Positions 1-8,643 of a DNA stretch of 64,000 nucleotides are shown here, piece by piece; position 1 is the stretch's first letter; each line of letters starts with the position of its first letter. This DNA is from Streptomyces sp. SLBN-31 (GTDB taxonomy: Bacteria > Actinomycetota > Actinomycetes > Streptomycetales > Streptomycetaceae). A program made the position numbers and the translations under genes. The DNA lies in contig NZ_VFNC01000002.1 in NCBI RefSeq assembly GCF_006715395.1, forward strand, positions 2,852,001 through 2,916,000, given 5' to 3'. The notes beneath the pieces are model-generated. The model saw nothing but the letters and a program-made list of their open reading frames with translations. It ran no database searches and was not told the origin of the DNA.

Positions 1-482
1 CCGCGCTGACGCACCGCCCTGACGTGGCCCTGCTGGACATCGAACTGCCGGGCATGAGCGGCTTGGACGCGGCTGCCGAACTGCGCGAGCAGGTACCGGA
101 CTGCCGGGTGCTGATCCTGACCACCTTCGGCCGGCCCGGCTATCTGCGCCGCGCCATGGAGGCGGGGGCCGCCGGCTTCCTGGTGAAGGACGGCCCGGTG
201 GAGGAGCTGGCCGCCGCGATCCGCCGGGTGCTGACCGGCGAGACCGTGATCGACCCCGCGCTCGCCGCGGCGGCGCTCAGCGCCGGGCCCAGTCCGCTCA
301 CCGCCCGTGAGTGCGACGTCCTCAAGGCCTCCGCGGACGGCGCGACCGTCGCCGACATCGCCGGCAAACTGCACCTGTCGGAGTCGACGGTCCGCAACTA
401 CCTCTCCTCGGCCATCGGCAAGACGGGCACCCGCAACCGCATGGAAGCGATGCGGGAGGCCCGGCAACAGGGTTGGCTCTGA
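1..482 (+). CDS. NarL/LuxR-family response regulator, 5' end cut off by window edge
   Basis: C-terminal part of a two-component response regulator. The open frame runs in from position 3 without a start, so the gene begins upstream of the window. The receiver half keeps the phospho-acceptor Asp in ALLDIELPGMSG, the Thr of LILTTF and the Lys of GFLVKD. The last ~60 residues are a LuxR helix-turn-helix (LTARECDVLKA...HLSESTVRNYLSSAIGKTG). The overall look is DesR-like, so a partner histidine kinase is expected just upstream. It converges on the next gene with 6 bp between stops. A GTG at 24 is internal, because receiver sequence (PDV) continues upstream of it. Confidence 0.93.
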   Translation, partial: ALTHRPDVALLDIELPGMSGLDAAAELREQVPDCRVLILTTFGRPGYLRRAMEAGAAGFLVKDGPVEELAAAIRRVLTGETVIDPALAAAALSAGPSPLTARECDVLKASADGATVADIAGKLHLSESTVRNYLSSAIGKTGTRNRMEAMREARQQGWL

Positions 483-488
483 GGGGAG

Positions 489-1319
489 TTACTGGTCCAG
501 CCCCGTCACCCGCGCGTTCTTGAAGGCCGTGCCCTTCGGTGCGACGCACACGAACCAGCGGTCCGGGGAGCCCTCGACCGACCGGATGCCCTGCTTCAGC
601 GAGCCGTCGGCCTCGGGGTCCGAGACCCGGTGCAGAACCGCGCTGGTGCCGTCCTTCCAGTCGCAGGTCACCTCCAGCGCGGTCTTCGCGACCTGGCCGA
701 TCACCAGACGCAGGGGCTTGGCCTGCGGCGACAGACCCTGCCCCGTCACCCCCATGTCCGTGCTCACACTGGCGTCCCGCGCGGGCAGCGAGTTCTCGAT
801 CACCACCGACGTGTCGCCGTCATAGCTGCGCTGCACGAAGTACGTGCGCTTGCCCACCAGGTCGGCGGCCGTCCGCACTGACCCGGGCCACTCGCCCCTG
901 TACTCGCCCATTGCCGTCAACTGCGCCTCCGCCTGCGCCTTGTCGCGCGGCGCGTCCCACACGTCGACGAACACCTCCCAGTCCTTGCCGTCCTCCGTTC
1001 CGCTCGCCAGCTCGGTGCGGTGCGGCTTGTTCTGGAAGACGTCCGGCAGGGGCGCCGACGACCGGGTGACCGCCGGTTCCGCCCGCCCGCCGCCACCGCC
1101 CGGCAGCCCCGCCAGCGCCACCGTCCCCGTCGTCCCGACGATCGCCAGCGCCGCGGCGGCGGCCACCGCCCACCGCCGCGCCCTGCGCCGCCGCCCACCC
1201 CGCACGACCGCCTGTGTGGGGGCTATACCGACCTCGACGCCGTCCGCCGCGTCGGCCAGCAGGAGGGCGATGTCCCTGTGCGTCATGTCCTGGTCCGCTT
1301 CCCGGTCCGCGCTCATCAC
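489..1319 (-). CDS. Membrane-anchored partner of the ECF sigma factor (probable anti-sigma-like protein)
   Basis: 276-residue protein with a basic cytoplasmic N-terminus (about residues 1-50, GGRRRRARRW), one transmembrane helix (about 50-72) and an extracellular domain that matches no family I can name. The start codon overlaps the sigma-factor stop by 4 bp (ATGA), so the two genes are translationally coupled. Single-pass proteins in this position in Streptomyces usually sense envelope state and restrain the SigE-type sigma factor. No zinc-binding HxxxCxxC anti-sigma motif is visible, so the anti-sigma role is inferred from position and topology only. Confidence 0.75.
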   Translation of the reverse strand: MMSADREADQDMTHRDIALLLADAADGVEVGIAPTQAVVRGGRRRRARRWAVAAAAALAIVGTTGTVALAGLPGGGGGRAEPAVTRSSAPLPDVFQNKPHRTELASGTEDGKDWEVFVDVWDAPRDKAQAEAQLTAMGEYRGEWPGSVRTAADLVGKRTYFVQRSYDGDTSVVIENSLPARDASVSTDMGVTGQGLSPQAKPLRLVIGQVAKTALEVTCDWKDGTSAVLHRVSDPEADGSLKQGIRSVEGSPDRWFVCVAPKGTAFKNARVTGLDQ

Positions 1320-1855
1320 TTACCGCCCCCGCTCGTCACCATGTCCGCCAGCCCCGGTATGGCGCGCAGTTTCGCGATCCCCTTGGCCGCGTTGCTCTTC
1401 ACCGCGCCGACGGAGCAGCCCATGGCCTGCGCCACCTGGGTCTCCGTCAGGTCCTCCCAGTACCGGAGGACCACCGCCTCCCGCTGCCGCGGCGGCAGTT
1501 GCGCCAGCGCCTTCAGCAGGACTCCGCGGTCGTCGGCCTGGGCGATGCGGTCACCGGTGTCGGCGACCTCGCGGACCAGGCCGGAGTCGTCCTTCGGCGC
1601 CAGGAACTCCCGCAGCTTCCTGCGGTGCCTGCGCGCGTGCGCGTTGATCATCACGCGCCGTACATACGCCTCCGGGTCTTCCGCCGAGCCGACCCTGCGC
1701 CAGGCCACGTAGACCTGTTCGAGGGTCGCCTGGGCGAGGTCCTCGGCGGCGTGTCGCTCCCCCGTGAGGAGAAATGCCGTCCGCACCAGCCGCGGCCAGC
1801 GGCCGGTGACAAAGCTCTGGAACTCCTCGTCCCGAGCCTCCTTGCGATCCCCCAT
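1316..1855 (-). CDS. SigE-family ECF RNA polymerase sigma factor
   Basis: 179 residues. Region 2 (FQSFVTGRWPRLVRTAFLLTGERHAAEDLAQATL) and region 4 (LPPRQREAVVLRYWEDLTETQVAQAMGCSVGAVKSNAAKGIAKL) are intact, the pattern of the actinobacterial SigE/SEN-type ECF group. I chose the ATG at 1855, 27 codons inside the longest frame, because AAGGAGGT lies four bases upstream of it. The longer frame would also run into the 13-bp tandem repeats. The gene is first in a two-gene operon with the membrane protein downstream. It probably adjusts transcription to an envelope signal. Confidence 0.92.
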   Translation of the reverse strand: MGDRKEARDEEFQSFVTGRWPRLVRTAFLLTGERHAAEDLAQATLEQVYVAWRRVGSAEDPEAYVRRVMINAHARRHRRKLREFLAPKDDSGLVREVADTGDRIAQADDRGVLLKALAQLPPRQREAVVLRYWEDLTETQVAQAMGCSVGAVKSNAAKGIAKLRAIPGLADMVTSGGGK

Positions 1856-1907
1856 GGGCACCTCCTTGATGTCTGAAGGAGTCCGTGAGCGGCCCGGACC
1901 GTTGCCT

Positions 1908-1998
1908 CGCTCCGCGAAATCACTCCGCGGGGTCACTCCACGGGGTCACTCCGCGGAAGCACTGCACGAAATCAGCCCGCGGAATCACGACGCGAAAT
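1908..1998. repeat. Seven tandem 13-bp repeats upstream of the sigma-factor gene
   Basis: Seven back-to-back 13-bp units begin at 1908, 1921, 1934, 1947, 1960, 1973 and 1986. The consensus is about CACTCCGCGGAAT, and several units carry the CCGCGG core. The array starts about 53 bp upstream of the sigma-factor start and ends inside the last codons of the convergently placed MFS gene (stop at 1985). The fixed 13-bp period is unusual for random GC-rich spacer. It could be an operator array or simple slippage. Confidence 0.8.
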
Positions 1999-3436
1999 CC
2001 CCCTCCCCGCGCCCCGCCGCCTTCTGCCGCGGCAGCCACACGAGCATCAACACCACCCCGGCGAGCAGCACCCCGGCCCCCGTCCGGAACACCAGGGCGT
2101 ACCCCTCGGTCAGCGCCTCGGGCGTCCCGCGATCGCCCGTGCGCGCCGCGGCGATCGTCGACATCACCGCGAGCCCCAGCGAACCGCCCATCGTCCGCGA
2201 GGTGTTGATCAGCCCTGACACGAGGCCGGCCTCCTCGGGCGCCGCCCCCGACGTGGCGAGCGCGGCCAGCGGGGTCGCCGTCAGGCCGGCCCCCAGCATC
2301 ATCAGGATGCCGGGCAGCATGATCTCCGTGAGATACGCGCCCTGAGACGTCATCGCCGACTGCCATACATAGCCCGCGGCCGCGATCAGCGTTCCGAGCG
2401 CGGCCAGTCCGCGCGCCCCCAGCGCCGGCAGGAAACGGGGCGCGAGCTTGGAACCCAGGATGATCGACAGGGAGCTCGGCACCAGGGCCAGTCCCGCCTC
2501 CAGCGGGGTGTAGCCGAGCACGTTCTGCGCGTACAGGGTCATGAAGAACCACATGCAGAACATCGCGGAGCCGTTCAGGAACATCGCCGCGTTCGCCGAC
2601 GACACCGCCCGCACCCGGAACAGCCCGAGGGGCATCAGCGGGACCGTCGTACGCGCCTCGACGGCCAGGAACCCGGCGATCAGGGTGAGTCCTGCGGCCA
2701 GCGGCACCAGGGTCGAGGCCGACGTCCAGCCCTCGGCCTCGGTCTGCGAGATGCCGTACGCGAGCGTGGCGAGCCCGGCCGTGACCAGCACGGCGCCCGG
2801 CAGGTCCAGCCGACGCCCGCCGCCGTTCCGGCTCTCCGCCAGCCACTTGACCGAGCCGGCCAGCACCACCGCGCCGACGGGCACGTTGATCAGCAGCACC
2901 CACCGCCAGGACAGCCCGTCCACCAGCGCTCCGCCGACCAGACCGCCCGCTGCCCCGCCGCCCGCGCCCACCGCGCTCCAGGTGGCGATGGCGCGCATTC
3001 GGGCCGCGCCCTCCGGGACCGCCGACGTCAGGATGGTCAGCGTCGAGGGCGCCAGCACCGCCGCGCCCAGCCCCTGCACGGCCCGCGCGACCAGGAGTTG
3101 CCCACCCTCCTGCGCCAGTCCGCCGCCCAGCGACGCCAGCGTGAACAGGCCGAGCCCGACCAGGAACATCCGCTTGCGCCCGTACAGGTCGCCGGCCCGC
3201 CCGCCGAGCAGCATGAACCCGGCGAAGGCGATGGCGTAGGCGTTGACCACCCACTGCAGGCCCTGCGCGCTCAGCCCCAGGTCGATCCGCATCGACGGCA
3301 ACGCCACGTTGACGACCGACACGTCCAGCACCACCAGGAACTGACCCGCGCAGGCGAGGGCCACGACCAGCCAGGTGGGAGGGGCGGTACGACGGGAGGT
3401 CCGGGCGACGTCAGCGGTTTCCAGCATGCCTGTCAT
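1985..3436 (-). CDS. DHA2-family (EmrB/QacA-type) MFS drug efflux transporter, 14 TM
   Basis: 483-residue inner-membrane drug:H+ antiporter. The first loop motif DLYGRKRMF, the motif C region GPL-like stretch after SAVGAGGGAAGGLVGG, and the length fit the 14-helix DHA2 group. Substrate unknown. It begins MTGMLETADV; a second ATG four codons in (3427) is also possible and neither has a strong ribosome site. A short TTGCA-n4-TTGCA / TGCA-n5-TGCA element lies just upstream (3450-3463) and may be an operator. Confidence 0.9.
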   Translation of the reverse strand: MTGMLETADVARTSRRTAPPTWLVVALACAGQFLVVLDVSVVNVALPSMRIDLGLSAQGLQWVVNAYAIAFAGFMLLGGRAGDLYGRKRMFLVGLGLFTLASLGGGLAQEGGQLLVARAVQGLGAAVLAPSTLTILTSAVPEGAARMRAIATWSAVGAGGGAAGGLVGGALVDGLSWRWVLLINVPVGAVVLAGSVKWLAESRNGGGRRLDLPGAVLVTAGLATLAYGISQTEAEGWTSASTLVPLAAGLTLIAGFLAVEARTTVPLMPLGLFRVRAVSSANAAMFLNGSAMFCMWFFMTLYAQNVLGYTPLEAGLALVPSSLSIILGSKLAPRFLPALGARGLAALGTLIAAAGYVWQSAMTSQGAYLTEIMLPGILMMLGAGLTATPLAALATSGAAPEEAGLVSGLINTSRTMGGSLGLAVMSTIAAARTGDRGTPEALTEGYALVFRTGAGVLLAGVVLMLVWLPRQKAAGRGEGDFAS

Positions 3437-3449
3437 GCTCTCAACCCTG

Positions 3450-3463
3450 TTGCACGCCTTGCA
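3450..3463. promoter_or_regulatory. Candidate operator upstream of the DHA2 efflux gene
   Basis: TTGCACGCCTTGCA contains a symmetric TGCA-n5-TGCA and a direct TTGCA repeat, centred about 20 bp upstream of the MFS start. Efflux pumps of this class are commonly under a local TetR, MarR or MerR repressor, but none lies next to it. Weak evidence. Confidence 0.3.
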
Positions 3464-3490
3464 TCGGCATTTCGCCCCACGAGACCTTCG

Positions 3491-3593
3491 GTCGCCGGAC
3501 CTAGGGCCGCCCCGCGTCCGCGCCGAAGCCCGGACCTACAGGACCCCGCGCACCCGGGCCGAAGCCCAGACCTACAGGACCCCGCGCGCCTGG
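3491..3593. repeat. 36-bp tandem repeat in the intergenic gap
   Basis: Two near-identical 36-bp units, 3522-3557 and 3558-3593, share GCCGAAGCCC and GACCTACAGGACCCCGCGC with four differences. A worn third unit precedes them (about 3491-3521). They fill the space between the MFS promoter and the thiolase stop codon (3600). No coding function is visible. Confidence 0.8.
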
Positions 3594-3599
3594 GCCTCC

Positions 3600-4787
3600 C
3601 TAGACCGCCCTCAGCATCGTCACCACCGCCGCTCCGCCCAGGCCGATGTTGTGCGCGAGCCCCACCCGCGCGCCGGGAACCTGCCGCTCCCCCGCCGTAC
3701 CCCGCAGCTGCCAGACCAGCTCGGCGGCCTGGGCGATTCCCGTGGCCCCCAGCGGATGTCCCTTGGAGATCAGGCCGCCGGACGGATTCACCACCCAGCG
3801 CCCGCCGTACGTGGTCGCCCCGGATTCGACGAGCTTGCCGGACTCGCCCTCCGCGCACATCCCGAGCGCCTCGTAGGTCAGCAGTTCGTTGACGGAGAAG
3901 CAGTCGTGCAGCTCCACGACGTCGACGTCCTCGATCCCTAGCCCGGCCCGCTCGTACACCTGCCGGGCGGCCTCCCGGGACATGGGCTGCCCGACGACGT
4001 CGATGCAGGAGCCGGACGCGAAGGACTCCTCTGTGTCCGTGGTCATCGCCTGGGCGACTATCTCCACGAGCCCGGTGAGACCCCGCGCCTCGGCGAACCG
4101 TTCCGACACCACCACCGCCGCCGCGGCACCGTCGGACGTCGGCGAGCACTGCAGCTTGGTCAGCGGCCGATGGACCGTACGGGCGGCGAGGATGTCGGCC
4201 ACCTCGTAGACGTCCCGGAACTGCGCGTACGGGTTGTGAGCGGAGTGCCGGTGGTTCTTGGCGGCGACGGCGGCCAGCTGTGCCTCGGTGGTGCCGTACT
4301 TCTCCATGTGCTCGCGGGCCGCGTCGCCGAAGATCTGGGCGGTGGGCGGCGTCATCTCGAAGCCGTGCCGGGCGGCCATGACCCCGTAGTGCCGGGCCAC
4401 GGGGGAAGTCGAGAAGTCACCGCCGTCGGCCCCTCCCCCCAGTGCGCCCCGCTTCATCTTCTCGAAGCCCAGCGCCAGGACGCAGTCGGCCGAGCCGCCC
4501 CGCACCAGCTGTCGCGCCAGCATCAGCGCGGTCGAGCCGGTCGCGCAGTTGTTGTTGACGTTGTAGACCGGGACGCCGGTGAGACCCAGCTCATAGGCGG
4601 CGCGCTGGCCGGCGGTGGAGGGCTGGAAGCAGTAGCCGACGGGAACCTGTTCCACGTCCTCGTACGTCACTCCCGCGTCCGCGAGCGCCGCGCTTCCCGC
4701 CTCCCGGACCATGTCCCAGTACTGCCAATCACGGGTCTCGGGTTTCTCGAATCGGGTCATCCCGACCCCGGCGACGTAGGCCTTCAT
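3600..4787 (-). CDS. Thiolase-family lipid-transfer protein (SCPx-type), KstR-linked
   Basis: 395 residues of thiolase fold: nucleophile Cys81 in NNNCATGS, the HDCFSVNE loop, and the C-terminal [14 protein letters not shown] with its conserved His. It lacks the second catalytic Cys of ordinary thiolases, as is usual for lipid-transfer/SCPx-type members, several of which act in actinobacterial sterol side-chain breakdown. The promoter carries an exact KstR-type site at 4799-4812. A TAGTCT -10 box ends seven bases before the ATG and there is no Shine-Dalgarno, so the mRNA is probably leaderless and the operator would cover the promoter. Substrate (branched or sterol acyl-CoA) is inferred. Confidence 0.85.
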   Translation of the reverse strand: MKAYVAGVGMTRFEKPETRDWQYWDMVREAGSAALADAGVTYEDVEQVPVGYCFQPSTAGQRAAYELGLTGVPVYNVNNNCATGSTALMLARQLVRGGSADCVLALGFEKMKRGALGGGADGGDFSTSPVARHYGVMAARHGFEMTPPTAQIFGDAAREHMEKYGTTEAQLAAVAAKNHRHSAHNPYAQFRDVYEVADILAARTVHRPLTKLQCSPTSDGAAAAVVVSERFAEARGLTGLVEIVAQAMTTDTEESFASGSCIDVVGQPMSREAARQVYERAGLGIEDVDVVELHDCFSVNELLTYEALGMCAEGESGKLVESGATTYGGRWVVNPSGGLISKGHPLGATGIAQAAELVWQLRGTAGERQVPGARVGLAHNIGLGGAAVVTMLRAV

Positions 4788-4798
4788 GGCGCGCAGAC

Positions 4799-4812
4799 TA
4801 GAACATGTTCCA
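4799..4812. promoter_or_regulatory. KstR-type operator (exact match)
   Basis: TAGAACATGTTCCA fits the published KstR palindrome TnnAACnnGTTnnA at every fixed position. It lies 12 bp upstream of the lipid-transfer thiolase start and overlaps its likely -10 region, a position suited to repression. Confidence 0.75.
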
Positions 4813-4880
4813 CCTATCCACCAGACCTGACGGCACCTCAGATTCCCATGCCCGGGTCAAGGATTGATTAGAGTCCTGAA

Positions 4881-4896
4881 GCAACGGAATAGTTGC
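4881..4896. promoter_or_regulatory. Inverted repeat in the promoter of the MFS gene at 4947
   Basis: GCAACGGAATAGTTGC has 5-bp arms GCAAC/GTTGC around a 6-bp spacer, about 50 bp before the MFS start and near a TTGATT / ATAGTT promoter-like pair. It is a possible binding site for a local repressor, not identified here. Confidence 0.35.
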
Positions 4897-4946
4897 CTGT
4901 GCATACGAGGTTTACCCAGCACTTATCCAACGGGAGGCCTCACGCA

Positions 4947-6680
4947 ATGACGCACACGACGAACGACCAGCCCGCCCGGAGAGCCGGCGGGGCCGTGGTC
5001 CCGGTGCTCGCCTTCGCGGGAATCGTTGTCGCGGTGATGCAGACCCTGCTCGTCCCGGTCATCAAGGACCTGCCGCAACTGCTGGACACCGCACCCAGCA
5101 ACGCCACCTGGGTCCTGACCTCGACACTGCTCTCGGGCGCCGTCGCCACGCCGATCATGGGCCGTCTCGGCGATCTGTACGGCAAGCGCCGCATGCTCAT
5201 CCTCAGCCTCGCCGTGATGGTCGTGGGCGCCCTGGTCAGCGCCCTCACCAGCACCCTGCTCCCGATGATCGCCGGCCGTACCCTCCAGGGCTTCGCGATG
5301 GGCGCCATCCCGCTCGGCATCGGCCTGATGCGCGACATGCTGCCCCGCGAGAAGCTCGGCTCCGCGATGGCCCTGATGAGCTCCTCGATCGGCGTCGGCG
5401 GCGGACTCGCCCTGCCGCTCGCGGCTCTCGTCGCCCAGCACGCCGACTGGCACGCCCTCTTCTACGGCGCCGCCGGCCTCGGTGTCCTGTCCATCGCCCT
5501 CACCCTCCTCGTCGTACCGGAGTCCCCGATGCGCGCCGAGGGCTCCTTCGACGTCCTGGGCGCGATCGGCCTCTCGGCCGGCCTGGTCCTCTTCCTGCTG
5601 CCGATCACCAAGGGCAGCGACTGGGGCTGGACCTCCGGCACCACGCTCGGCATGTTCGGTGCCGCGGCCGTCGTCCTCGTCCTGTGGGGCCTGTTCGAGC
5701 TGCGCTCCGCCGCACCCCTCGTCGACCTGCGCACCACCGCCCGCCCGGCTGTCCTCTTCACCAACCTCGCCTCGATCATGGTCGGCGTCTCGTTCTACGT
5801 GGTCTCACTCGTCCTTCCCCAGTTGCTCCAGCTCCCCAAGGCGACCGGCTACGGCCTCGGCCAGTCGATGGTCGTCGCGGGCCTGCTGGTCGCCCCGCTG
5901 GGCCTGACGATGATGGTCACGGCGCCGGTGTACGCCCGGCTGTCCGCCAAGTACGGCCCCAAGGTCACCCTGATCCTCGGCATGCTGATCATCGCCGTCG
6001 GCTACGGCGCGGGCCTCGGCCTGATGAGCGCCGCCTGGCAGAGCCTGGTCATCTCGGTCGTCCTCGGCGCGGGCATCGGCCTCGCGTACTCCTCGCTCCC
6101 CGCGCTGATCGTGGGCGCGGTCCCGGCGTCCGAGACGGGCGCCGCGAACGGCCTCAACACCCTGATGCGCTCCATCGGTACGTCCGTCTCCAGCGCCGTC
6201 ATCGGAATGGTGCTGGCCAACACCGCGCAGAACGTCGGCGGGGTCGCGATCCCCACCATGCACGGCTTCCGGGTGTCCTTCCTCATCGCGACGGGTGCGG
6301 TGGCGATCGGCCTGCTGATGGCCCTGTTCCTGCCGAAGCCCGACCGGGCACCGCGGCTGCGGGCCAGCAGCGAGGAGGAGGCCGCGCTGGAACGCGCCGA
6401 GCAGGTGCTGCGCGGGTTCCGCGGACGCGTCCTGGACGCCGAGGGCGCGCCGGTGGCCCGTGCCAAGGTCACCCTGATCGACCGGCGGGGGCGGCAGGCG
6501 GGGGCGACACTGTCGGAGCCGGACGGGACGTATGCGCTGGCGGTACCGACGGAAGGGGCGTATGTGCTGGCCGCGAGGGCCTCCGGCCATGGACCGTTGG
6601 CCTCTGCGGCGACGCATTCCGGGGAGGAGCGGGCGGTGGATCTGGATCTTGCGTTGCCCGGGGAGAGTGTGACCGCGTAG
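4947..6680 (+). CDS. MFS drug transporter with C-terminal carboxypeptidase-regulatory-like domain
   Basis: 577-residue multi-pass transporter. The loop motif GRLGDLYGKRRM and the 14-helix layout put it among DHA2-like exporters. After the last helix (about residue 470) a short acidic linker leads into an ~80-residue beta-sandwich (RGFRGRVLDAEGAPVARAKVTLIDRRG...DGTYALAVPTEGAYVLAARASGHG) of the carboxypeptidase-regulatory-like type, an unusual cap for an MFS protein. I chose the ATG at 4947, preceded by GGGAGG, rather than the upstream in-frame GTG at 4893. Divergent from the KstR-linked thiolase. Confidence 0.9.
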   Translation: MTHTTNDQPARRAGGAVVPVLAFAGIVVAVMQTLLVPVIKDLPQLLDTAPSNATWVLTSTLLSGAVATPIMGRLGDLYGKRRMLILSLAVMVVGALVSALTSTLLPMIAGRTLQGFAMGAIPLGIGLMRDMLPREKLGSAMALMSSSIGVGGGLALPLAALVAQHADWHALFYGAAGLGVLSIALTLLVVPESPMRAEGSFDVLGAIGLSAGLVLFLLPITKGSDWGWTSGTTLGMFGAAAVVLVLWGLFELRSAAPLVDLRTTARPAVLFTNLASIMVGVSFYVVSLVLPQLLQLPKATGYGLGQSMVVAGLLVAPLGLTMMVTAPVYARLSAKYGPKVTLILGMLIIAVGYGAGLGLMSAAWQSLVISVVLGAGIGLAYSSLPALIVGAVPASETGAANGLNTLMRSIGTSVSSAVIGMVLANTAQNVGGVAIPTMHGFRVSFLIATGAVAIGLLMALFLPKPDRAPRLRASSEEEAALERAEQVLRGFRGRVLDAEGAPVARAKVTLIDRRGRQAGATLSEPDGTYALAVPTEGAYVLAARASGHGPLASAATHSGEERAVDLDLALPGESVTA

Positions 6681-6868
6681 GGCTCGGGGAGGGCTGTCGT
6701 GTGGCGGCTCACCCGCCATCGTGGCTGGTCGCGCCCACGCGGCGGAGCCGCATATCGATACGGCCCCGCGCCCCTTTCGGGGCGCTCCACGCACCCTCGG
6801 TCGAAGTCGTGGCCGGGGGTGCGGCAGCATGGGGAGCCGTTGATGTTCGTACGACCGGGAGGAACCCC

Positions 6869-7519
6869 ATGGCCGCGGCGCCCAAGCCGGAGATCCTGGC
6901 CGCTTTCGAGGCGGCGAAGGGGTTCATGCCCGTGCACGAGGGGCTGGCGTTGTACGCGGCCGCGGTCGAGGCGGGCGGGCTGGGGCTGCCTCTGCTGGAG
7001 GTCGGGACCTACTGCGGCCGTTCCGCCGTCCTGCTCGCCGACGCGGCCCGGCAGGCCGGGGTGACGGCCCTGACCGTCGACCACCACCGGGGCAGCGAGG
7101 AGCAGCAGCCCGGCTGGGACTACCACGACCCGGAGACGGTCGACCCGGAGATCGGCCTGATGGACACGCTGCCGGCGTTCCGGCGCACCCTGCACCGGGC
7201 GGGCCTGGAGGAGCACGTGGTCGCCCTGGTGGGCCGTTCCCCGCAGATCGCCAAGTTCTGGGGCACCCCCCTCGGGCTGGTCTTCATCGACGGCGGCCAC
7301 ACGGATGAGCACGCCACCGCCGACTACGAGGGCTGGGCCCCGCACGTCGCCGAGGGCGGACTGCTCCTCATCCACGACGTCTTCCCGGACCCGAAGGACG
7401 AGTTCACCGGCCAGGCCCCGTACCGCGTCTACCTTCGGGCACTGGGGTCCGGCGCCTTCACCGAGGTCTCGGTGACCGACTCGCTGCGCGTCCTGCGGCG
7501 AACGGGAGCGGGGATCTGA
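6869..7519 (+). CDS. Class I SAM-dependent methyltransferase-like protein
   Basis: 216 residues with a Rossmann methyltransferase core: motif I LLEVGTYCGRSAVLLADAA, acidic loop VDHHRG, and motif LVFIDGGHTDEHATADYEGW typical of the class-I family that contains DGGH. Ribosome site GGGAGGAA precedes the ATG. The next gene follows after 22 bp. The acceptor substrate cannot be read from the sequence. Confidence 0.85.
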   Translation: MAAAPKPEILAAFEAAKGFMPVHEGLALYAAAVEAGGLGLPLLEVGTYCGRSAVLLADAARQAGVTALTVDHHRGSEEQQPGWDYHDPETVDPEIGLMDTLPAFRRTLHRAGLEEHVVALVGRSPQIAKFWGTPLGLVFIDGGHTDEHATADYEGWAPHVAEGGLLLIHDVFPDPKDEFTGQAPYRVYLRALGSGAFTEVSVTDSLRVLRRTGAGI

Positions 7520-7541
7520 GGGCGCCGTTAGAGTCGCAGAC

Positions 7542-8519
7542 GTGTCGTACGTAGGCCCGGACTTCGATCCACCGCAGCCCCGCCGTCCCCGCCGCGGCCC
7601 CCTCACCGTCGCCCTCGCCGCGCTCGTGCCCGGCGCGTTGCTCGGCTGGCTCGTCTACGAGGCCGTGGGCGGGTCCGGCGGCGGAGGCGGGTCGGACGGG
7701 GCGACGGTACGGGCGGCCACCAGCGCGGCGTCCAGCGGCGCGGCCACCGCCTCCTCCGCGGCTCCCGGTGACGACGCCAGGCAGCCTGGTACGCCGACTC
7801 CTTCGCTCGCCGACCCGACCAGTTCCGCCCCGGCCGCCTCCGGCCCCCTCAAGGGCAGGGTCGTCGTCATCGACCCGGGCCACAACCCCGGCAACTTCCA
7901 GCACACCGCCGAGATCAACCGCAAGGTGAACATCGGCACGAACTGGAAGGAGTGCGACACGACGGGCACCTCCACCAACGCGGGTTACACGGAGGCCCAG
8001 TTCACCCTGGACGTCTCGCATCGGCTGAAGGCGCTGCTGGAGCGGCAGGGCGCGACCGTGAAGCTGACCCACGACAACGGCTCCCCGTCCTGGGGCCCTT
8101 GCGTCGACGGCCGGGCCCGTATCGGCAACGACGCCCACGCCGACGCCGCGATCTCGATCCACGCCGACGGCTCCGCGGCCGGCAACCGCGGCTTCCACGT
8201 CATCCTCCCGGGCGCCGTGCACTCGGGCGCCGCCGACACCCGCCCGATCGTCGCCCGCTCGGCCTCCCTGGGCGAGCGCGTCGCGGGCAACTTCGTCCGC
8301 GTGACGGGCGAACCCGCCTCCAACTACATCGGCGACGGCACCGGCCTCGTCACGCGTAAGGATCTCGGCGGTCTCAATCTGTCAACGGTTCCCAAGGTGT
8401 TCATCGAGTGCGGCAACATGCGCGATAGCAAGGACGCGGCACTGCTCACCAGCGGAGCCTGGCGACAGAAGGCGGCGCAGGGAATCTCTGAGGGAATCGT
8501 GAGTTTCTTGAAAAAGTAG
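7542..8519 (+). CDS. N-acetylmuramoyl-L-alanine amidase (Amidase_3), exported
   Basis: 325 residues. One N-terminal membrane segment (about residues 25-48) is followed by a Ser/Ala/Pro-rich linker and an Amidase_3 zinc domain starting GRVVVIDPGHNPGN. The domain cleaves the amide between MurNAc and the stem peptide. Zinc ligands are His in DPGHN, a Glu in the following segment, and His in AISIHADGS; a catalytic Glu lies in VFIECGNMRD. The GTG start is 22 bp after the methyltransferase stop. It acts outside the membrane in cell-wall turnover. Confidence 0.9.
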   Translation: MSYVGPDFDPPQPRRPRRGPLTVALAALVPGALLGWLVYEAVGGSGGGGGSDGATVRAATSAASSGAATASSAAPGDDARQPGTPTPSLADPTSSAPAASGPLKGRVVVIDPGHNPGNFQHTAEINRKVNIGTNWKECDTTGTSTNAGYTEAQFTLDVSHRLKALLERQGATVKLTHDNGSPSWGPCVDGRARIGNDAHADAAISIHADGSAAGNRGFHVILPGAVHSGAADTRPIVARSASLGERVAGNFVRVTGEPASNYIGDGTGLVTRKDLGGLNLSTVPKVFIECGNMRDSKDAALLTSGAWRQKAAQGISEGIVSFLKK

Positions 8520-8643
8520 AAGGTTCAATTCCTGCGCCTGACCCTACGAACGCTCAGATCAACCTCAAAATCCTTGTACAGGAACTTCCCCCCTGATCAA
8601 CTGATCCCGACCAGGGGCGGTCGCTACCGCCTCTTTGATGATC

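Noticed and set aside
1908..1998. CRISPR or iteron origin from the 13-bp repeats
   Set aside because: No spacers, no Cas, no replication gene. The array lies in a promoter gap.
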